Shown piece by piece: positions 5,696 to 9,258 of a stretch of 9,258 nt of DNA. Source of the DNA: JBGPIK01 sp041484845 (GTDB lineage: Bacteria > Desulfobacterota > Binatia > UBA9968); NCBI GenBank assembly GCA_041484845.1, contig JBGPIK010000276.1, positions 1-9,258 on the forward strand, written 5' to 3'. Numbering within the stretch: position 1 is the stretch's first letter; every line of letters starts with the position of its first letter. A program made the translations under genes and the position numbers. The notes beneath the pieces are model-generated. The model worked only from the letters and a program-made list of their open reading frames with translations, was not told where the DNA came from and did no database searches.

Positions 5696-6550
5696 CTAAA
5701 GTCGCTCGTCCGTTTTTAAAGGTGTTATGGCAGTGCGTTGTCCCCAACGCACGATGTCAGTATACATCGCCGTACGGTTCAGGTCGTTAGCCGTAAATGC
5801 CAATCGCAATGAGGAGTGAAGACTGTTCGGCCCTAGATGTTTTGCTTTCAAAGGGCCGGTGAGCGCGATGCAGAATAACTGTAGAAGATCGTGACCATGG
5901 CACAAATACCATGGGTCGGATGCAACATCCTCTTGCATCGCGCCATTCAAGATGTTGGCATCCAGATTAGGGGCCTGGTTTTTCAGAAAGTCGATGAGCC
6001 TCGTCGCGACGAATTCCCAGGTGGCAGAGTCAAACAAACTGTAGCAGCTCACCTTTTCGAACGACACGCCCCAGGAGTCTCTTTGAGCGCGCAATCGTAT
6101 CCGTCCAAGGGGTAGTGCCCTTGTAATGAGCCCATCGATGATCGTCTCTCCGATTGATTTCTCAAATTCCGCGATGTCGCCCTTGTCCGTAAACTCTGCC
6201 ATCACCCTTAGTGTCGCGCTGGAACGAATAAGAATCGCCTCGATGTCGTGGGCGTCCGTAAATACGACCGCCTCATGTTGGTACCTACGCCCGAGAATCG
6301 AATCGAGGTCATCATCGACCACGACCAACACCCCTCGCAGCCTGTTCAGTTTCTCAAGCAAAGGCACAGCCTTTAGGGCGCAGGATTTTCCGTACGACTG
6401 AAGAATCCGACATGCGCTGCTATCCACGAACGGCTCCCAAAACTTCTTATCATCGAGGCTTTCGACGACGAAGAGACAGCCATTGAATGAATCAGCACGT
6501 TCCATCGAGATCTCGGCGACAAGTTCACCCGGAGTCTTATCAAAACGCAT
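5696..6550 (-). CDS. ariB: DUF4435 TOPRIM-like protein, probable PARIS toxin nuclease AriB
   Basis: A 284-aa protein matching the DUF4435 pattern, a TOPRIM-fold domain. Acidic motif 1 is CLFVVESLDDKKFWEPF (residues 25-41, candidate catalytic E30), motif 2 is VLVVVDDDLDS (74-84; D79, D81, D83), and TDAHDIEAILI (98-108) follows. The C-terminal half is helical. In PARIS, AriB is released from the AriA ATPase when a phage anti-restriction protein such as Ocr is sensed, and cleaves host tRNA, halting infection. Here it is the second gene of the operon. ATG 6550 starts 2 bp after the upstream stop, and its GGAG overlaps that stop codon, so translation is probably coupled. The usual glycine after the first TOPRIM glutamate is serine. 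The system name rests on architecture and gene pairing. Alternatives are another OLD-like ATPase plus TOPRIM defence pair. Confidence 0.75.
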   Translation of the reverse strand: MRFDKTPGELVAEISMERADSFNGCLFVVESLDDKKFWEPFVDSSACRILQSYGKSCALKAVPLLEKLNRLRGVLVVVDDDLDSILGRRYQHEAVVFTDAHDIEAILIRSSATLRVMAEFTDKGDIAEFEKSIGETIIDGLITRALPLGRIRLRAQRDSWGVSFEKVSCYSLFDSATWEFVATRLIDFLKNQAPNLDANILNGAMQEDVASDPWYLCHGHDLLQLFCIALTGPLKAKHLGPNSLHSSLRLAFTANDLNRTAMYTDIVRWGQRTAITPLKTDERL

Positions 6551-6552
6551 AC

Positions 6553-7905
6553 TTACTCCGCTGCTTCATCTTGCGTCAGTGCAACCATAAGATCAGGTCG
6601 ATCACCTGCGATGAATATGGAGTGAGTTGCTAGCAGAACGTCACAGTTCGTGATTCGGACAATGCCTAAGATGTCTGATAGAAATCGTTTTTGCCATGTG
6701 ATGTGTAATGAAAGCTCAGGCTCATCGATCAGTATTAAAGTGTTTGGGGTGACACGAAACAACAGATCGTAGAAAAGCACGAGTTCATGCTGCTCGCCTG
6801 AAGATAAAGAATCTAGGTCCAACTTTTGTTCGCTTCGTGTTTGAGCGACCAAACCCTCATCACGAGTAACACTAATAAAAGAGTTCCGATATTTGGAGTT
6901 AACGTTGCTGACGAGAGTTTCGATCCGTAGGGCCAGGTCATCGAATACGCCGAGCTTCTTTTCCGTGTCCTCAACGTAAAGAGTCATGGCGCTCTGTTTT
7001 GTCGGGTCCACATTGTCAAGTGTATTGGGATTGAATGGATAAGCATATGAGGGGTCGAGGAGGCCAAGCCTTTGAAGCCGATCACGATTCATCTCGAGCT
7101 TTTCCATCCTGGCTTTAAGCGCATCAACAGAAAAAGCAGTTTGCGACCCTTCCAGCAGGCGTTGAGGAAATGTCTGGTCCAATTTCTGGGATTCTCTGGC
7201 GTAATTCGTGAGCGCGTCTCGAATTCTGCGGCTAAGATCGCGCGCGTACTCATTAACCGTGCTGACGAACTCGCGTACTTCTCGGGATCGAGGGGACCAA
7301 GGCTCTTGTCGGCCAAATCGAAGTAGACGCTGGGTTTCGATAATATGTACTCCAACCTGGCTACGGATTTCAGTGAACCACATTGGCTCGGTGACCATCC
7401 GGCTACGTACCTCGTCGGGAACCCTGTCTCTGTAGTGATTTAACAGGTCGAAAGAAGTGTAGAGAGTATTATCGCGTCGGTCCATCCAGCGATCTGGCTC
7501 AATTCGCGCGATGTAGGGCGAGTCGTCCGCGAACCTGGCAGCCCACGTTGTGATTTCCTTTTGGTTGAATTCTATTGTCCCTTCCGTTCTTTGCTCGCCA
7601 TTTTGGACGTAGACCTTACCGGTTAAGGTGGTCGTCTGCTCATCGACTCGGGAGGGTTCGATACCGCATGTGGTGCCATTGCTAAGACATACCTCAAGCC
7701 GGGTCATCGGTATCCGTAGGCATTCGCTAAGCCGCCCAGTAAAAAATGCGTACACGAGCCTAAGTAAGACTGTTTTACCGACACCATTCGGACCATGGAT
7801 TATCGTGACACGATCCTCCTGGTTCAGATTGACCGTGTGCGTATAAAGACCAAAGAGTCCCACCACGTAAATCTTAGTAACGCGGAGCGGACTTGCGGTG
7901 TTCAT
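6553..7905 (-). CDS. ariA: ABC/SMC-type AAA ATPase, probable PARIS sensor AriA
   Basis: A 450-aa AAA_15/AAA_21-type (OLD/RecF-like) ATPase. Visible motifs are Walker A GPNGVGKT at 38-45, ABC signature SSGEQ at 368-372, Walker B LILIDEPE at 390-397 with D394/E395, and the switch histidine in ATHS (H428). A long, charged helical region lies between about 205 and 350 (for example ALKARMEKLEMNRDRLQRL), as expected for a coiled-coil insertion. In PARIS, AriA forms an ATPase scaffold that holds the AriB toxin inactive until a phage-encoded anti-restriction protein is detected. The size, the first position in the operon and the DUF4435 partner all fit. ATG 7905 is preceded by AAGGAGG at 7911-7917, 5 nt away. 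No transmembrane segment or nuclease domain is fused. Remaining doubt is whether this is PARIS proper or a related uncharacterised ATPase/TOPRIM pair. Confidence 0.78.
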   Translation of the reverse strand: MNTASPLRVTKIYVVGLFGLYTHTVNLNQEDRVTIIHGPNGVGKTVLLRLVYAFFTGRLSECLRIPMTRLEVCLSNGTTCGIEPSRVDEQTTTLTGKVYVQNGEQRTEGTIEFNQKEITTWAARFADDSPYIARIEPDRWMDRRDNTLYTSFDLLNHYRDRVPDEVRSRMVTEPMWFTEIRSQVGVHIIETQRLLRFGRQEPWSPRSREVREFVSTVNEYARDLSRRIRDALTNYARESQKLDQTFPQRLLEGSQTAFSVDALKARMEKLEMNRDRLQRLGLLDPSYAYPFNPNTLDNVDPTKQSAMTLYVEDTEKKLGVFDDLALRIETLVSNVNSKYRNSFISVTRDEGLVAQTRSEQKLDLDSLSSGEQHELVLFYDLLFRVTPNTLILIDEPELSLHITWQKRFLSDILGIVRITNCDVLLATHSIFIAGDRPDLMVALTQDEAAE

Positions 7906-7910
7906 TGCAG

Positions 7911-7917
7911 CCTCCTT
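7911..7917 (-). promoter_or_regulatory. Strong ribosome binding site of the AriA-like gene
   Basis: On the minus strand AAGGAGG lies 5 nt before ATG 7905, a near-perfect Shine-Dalgarno that fixes the start of the operon's first gene. Confidence 0.8.
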
Positions 7918-7949
7918 AGCGATGGGCAGGTGCTTCTAGGCGTGGCCAT

Positions 7950-7994
7950 GGTTTAGAGTATACGCAGTATAAACCGCGTGGATAGCGCGAGCAA
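7950..7994 (-). promoter_or_regulatory. Predicted sigma70-like promoter of the PARIS-like operon with overlapping inverted repeat
   Basis: Minus strand: TTGCTC (7994-7989), a 17-bp spacer, then TATACT (7971-7966). A second TATACT lies at 7962-7957. The predicted start is near 7958, giving a leader of about 50 nt before ATG 7905. The -10 region lies inside an inverted repeat with arms GGTTTA at 7950-7955 and TAAACC at 7970-7975, which could be a regulator site. No adjacent regulator gene is present. Confidence 0.5.
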
Positions 7995-8282
7995 ACACTG
8001 GCCTTTGGGCGGGGAGAATGAAAGTTTAAGGATCTATGGGGGCCTAGCAATGTAGTTACAACGGCAATCTTTTCTAATTCTTTAAAACCGTCAACTCTCT
8101 TGCGCCGCGCTGAGTGAATAACAATCATCTAAGAATGAGCGGTTTTTACATTGCAAAGGGTTCCGTTGAGATCCATGGTCCTGGTGTAGTAACGAATAAC
8201 GTGGTAGTTCGAGAACCACGAATCTCACAACCGGCGCATGGTCACTGTGAGTTGAGGACGGCCCGGCAAAGGAGAAATCAGC
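7995..8282. other. Upstream spacer with no recognised gene
   Basis: Between the promoter of the PARIS-like operon and the hydantoinase-like fragment. It contains short open frames on both strands (about 8091-8438 minus, 8114-8326 plus), but none has a domain or plausible ribosome binding site. A promoter for the downstream fragment may lie here; none is called. Nothing else is seen. Confidence 0.4.
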
Positions 8283-8417
8283 ATGGCGAGACGCACCTCC
8301 GCTCGAGTCGATACGGTGAAATATGAGATGTTCCTCGACCGGCTTTGGGCTATCGGCGAGGAGGGAAGATCTTCTATCCAGAAAGTTACCGCTTCGAACC
8401 TGCCGCAAATAAACTAA
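8283..8417 (+). pseudogene. 5' fragment resembling a hydantoinase B/oxoprolinase gene, or a 44-aa small ORF
   Basis: An ATG with an excellent Shine-Dalgarno (AAAGGAG, 8 nt spacing) begins a 44-codon frame: MARRTSARVDTVKYEMFLDR, then LWAIGEEGRSSIQKVTAS, ending NLPQIN and TAA at 8415-8417. VDTVKYEMFLDRLWAIGEEG resembles the first residues of hydantoinase B/oxoprolinase (HyuB) subunits, typically DP(I/V).(F/Y)E.....LW.I..E followed by ...SG/ASP. A HyuB protein is over 500 residues, so only the start survives and similarity ends after VTAS. The strong, intact translation signal ahead of a short body suggests truncation when the neighbouring island arrived. The alternative is a genuine small protein. 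The identification rests on about 30 residues recalled from the family. Confidence 0.4.
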
Positions 8418-8474
8418 ACGCGTTACAGCAGAACGCATTCATTTTAGCGAGCCGGAATCCCTTGGACCTAACGA

Positions 8475-8765
8475 TTAGACAAGTTCCACTCGGATATGGC
8501 GGCCGAGCACCTGCGCGGCACGTGCGAGAGTTTCAAGAGTTACGCCACTATGCGAGGGATCGAGCAGCCGGTCCAGCTGGCTCCGGCTTGTTTTCATCCG
8601 GCGCGCCATTTGTAATTTGCTCATGCGTCGGGCCTTCATCGCCTCTTCGAGTTGCCAGGCGATGACCCGTTTCACCGCGACCGTTTCCACTTCATTGTAA
8701 ACACCCGCGTCCTTCAAAAAATCATCAAACGAAGAGCCGATGCGGCTTTTCTTGCGACTCGTCAT
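8475..8765 (-). CDS. higA: HigA-type XRE antitoxin
   Basis: A 96-aa antitoxin: a basic N-terminus (MTSRKKSRIGSSFDDFLKDA), then a helix-turn-helix at about 36-92 (WQLEEAMKARRMSKLQMARR, SRSQLDRLLDP, VTLETLARAAQVLGRHI). In HigBA modules it binds and neutralises the toxin and represses the shared promoter. Its ATG (8763-8765) overlaps the toxin's TGA by 4 bp (ATGA), so translation is coupled, and the toxin comes first, as is characteristic of HigBA. It is unrelated in sequence to the orphan XRE gene at 447 beyond the fold. Confidence 0.85.
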   Translation of the reverse strand: MTSRKKSRIGSSFDDFLKDAGVYNEVETVAVKRVIAWQLEEAMKARRMSKLQMARRMKTSRSQLDRLLDPSHSGVTLETLARAAQVLGRHIRVELV

Positions 8766-9133
8766 TTTTCAATCTCCTTCAGTCTTTTGCGCGCGAGCGA
8801 CAGATCTTCATCCGGCGTTTGCTGTGTTTTCTTTATGAACGCGTGCAGCAGCACCATCTGGTTCCGCACGATTCCGAAGATCACGCGCGCGATCCGGTTA
8901 TTTCGGAGCGTACTTCGCACCTCCCAGAGACCGTGCCCTAATGGGCGACATGCCGGCATGCCGATGGGCCAACCGTATTCAACGGTGGCAATATCTTCTC
9001 CAATCACCTTACGGTCTTCGGCGTCGAGAGACCTAAGCCATTCCCTCACCGGCTCCCGTCCAGCGCCGGTCTGATAAAAAGCGGCTGCGATTTTCTTGAG
9101 TCGCGTCGCACCTTCCACTGCGCGGTTAGACAT
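8762..9133 (-). CDS. higB: HigB/Gp49-type RelE-superfamily toxin
   Basis: A 123-aa toxin from ATG 9133. It carries the Gp49/HigB pattern: FYQTGAGREPVREWLRSLDA (19-38), VEYGWPIGMPACRPLGHGLW then EVRS (51-74), RIARVIFGIVRNQMVLLHAF (80-99) and IKKTQQTP (100-107). Members are ribosome-dependent mRNA interferases; basic residues such as R73, R80, K101 and K102 are candidates for RNA contact. The frame is open 16 codons further, to 9181, but those codons overlap the predicted -35/-10 boxes and the palindrome, so 9133 is preferred although its ribosome binding site is weak. It overlaps the HigA-type antitoxin gene by 4 bp. Confidence 0.85.
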   Translation of the reverse strand: MSNRAVEGATRLKKIAAAFYQTGAGREPVREWLRSLDAEDRKVIGEDIATVEYGWPIGMPACRPLGHGLWEVRSTLRNNRIARVIFGIVRNQMVLLHAFIKKTQQTPDEDLSLARKRLKEIEK

Positions 9134-9149
9134 TGGCTCTGCTGATGTA

Positions 9150-9181
9150 CTGTACCATAGTCGGTACAGGTATCCAATCAA
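9150..9181 (-). promoter_or_regulatory. Predicted promoter and palindromic operator of the toxin-antitoxin operon
   Basis: Minus strand: TTGATT (9181-9176), a 16-bp spacer, TATGGT (9159-9154). A perfect 7-bp inverted repeat, CTGTACC (9150-9156), 6-nt spacer, GGTACAG (9163-9169), covers the -10 box. Antitoxin bound there would block RNA polymerase, which is the standard autoregulation of HigBA operons. The predicted start near 9147 leaves a leader of about 14 nt before ATG 9133. Confidence 0.6.
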
Positions 9182-9258
9182 AATCCTTGGGACTAAATTG
9201 CCAGGAGCAAATCACAGACGCTGGGTCGTGAGGTCGATGCGATTCGCTTTGTGCGGCA

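Noticed and set aside
8091..8438. Minus-strand 115-aa open frame upstream of the PARIS-like operon
   Set aside because: Its composition is chance-like, it has no domain, and it lies opposite a frame with a strong Shine-Dalgarno.
9134..9181. Longer HigB-type toxin start at 9181
   Set aside because: It would place the coding start within the predicted -35 box and across the operator palindrome; family homology begins after residue 17.
1..9258. tRNA, rRNA, riboswitch or prophage attachment sites
   Set aside because: No tRNA-like cloverleaf, rRNA segment, riboswitch core or paired direct repeats of att type were recognised by eye.

Overview
The window is a chromosomal segment of roughly 50% GC from a bacterium I cannot place to species. 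An orphan NMT1/SsuA-type solute-binding protein, a possible hydantoinase fragment and decayed REP-associated transposase (RAYT) sequences are common in uncultured soil or sediment lineages (Deltaproteobacteria/Binatota-, Acidobacteria- or NC10-like). That placement is inference. No RNA genes or CRISPR arrays are visible.

Layout. 1-298 holds the decayed 3' end of a RAYT gene. It is followed by an intact orphan XRE antitoxin-like gene (447-779) and a short cation-diffusion-facilitator membrane protein (981-1598). A complete solute-binding protein gene (1733-2746, minus) faces away from a truncated paralogue (3027-3314, plus). The truncation is followed by a GC-rich hairpin and a scrap of the RAYT tail (about 3350-3381). 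An exported tetratricopeptide-repeat protein (3387-4451, minus) is built from six 126-bp units, two of them almost identical. Next come two copies, 496 bp apart, of a chimeric repeat (4731-5157 and 5227-5660) that joins the 3' tail of the XRE gene to the 3' tail of the RAYT gene.

The centrepiece is a two-gene minus-strand operon, 7905 to 5696. An ABC/SMC-type AAA ATPase (450 aa) is followed 2 bp later by a DUF4435 TOPRIM-like protein (284 aa). Architecture, gene order and sizes match the PARIS anti-phage system (AriA sensor ATPase plus AriB toxin nuclease). It has a good promoter and a strong ribosome binding site. Beyond it are a 44-codon fragment that resembles the start of a hydantoinase B/oxoprolinase gene (8283-8417) and a HigB/HigA-type toxin-antitoxin pair (9133 to 8475, minus) whose promoter overlaps a palindromic operator.

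Taken together, 4731-9181 looks like a small defence and addiction island assembled among transposon debris: repeats on one side of the PARIS-like operon, a truncated metabolic gene and a toxin-antitoxin pair on the other. The left half carries older accessory or metabolic genes with signs of duplication and truncation.
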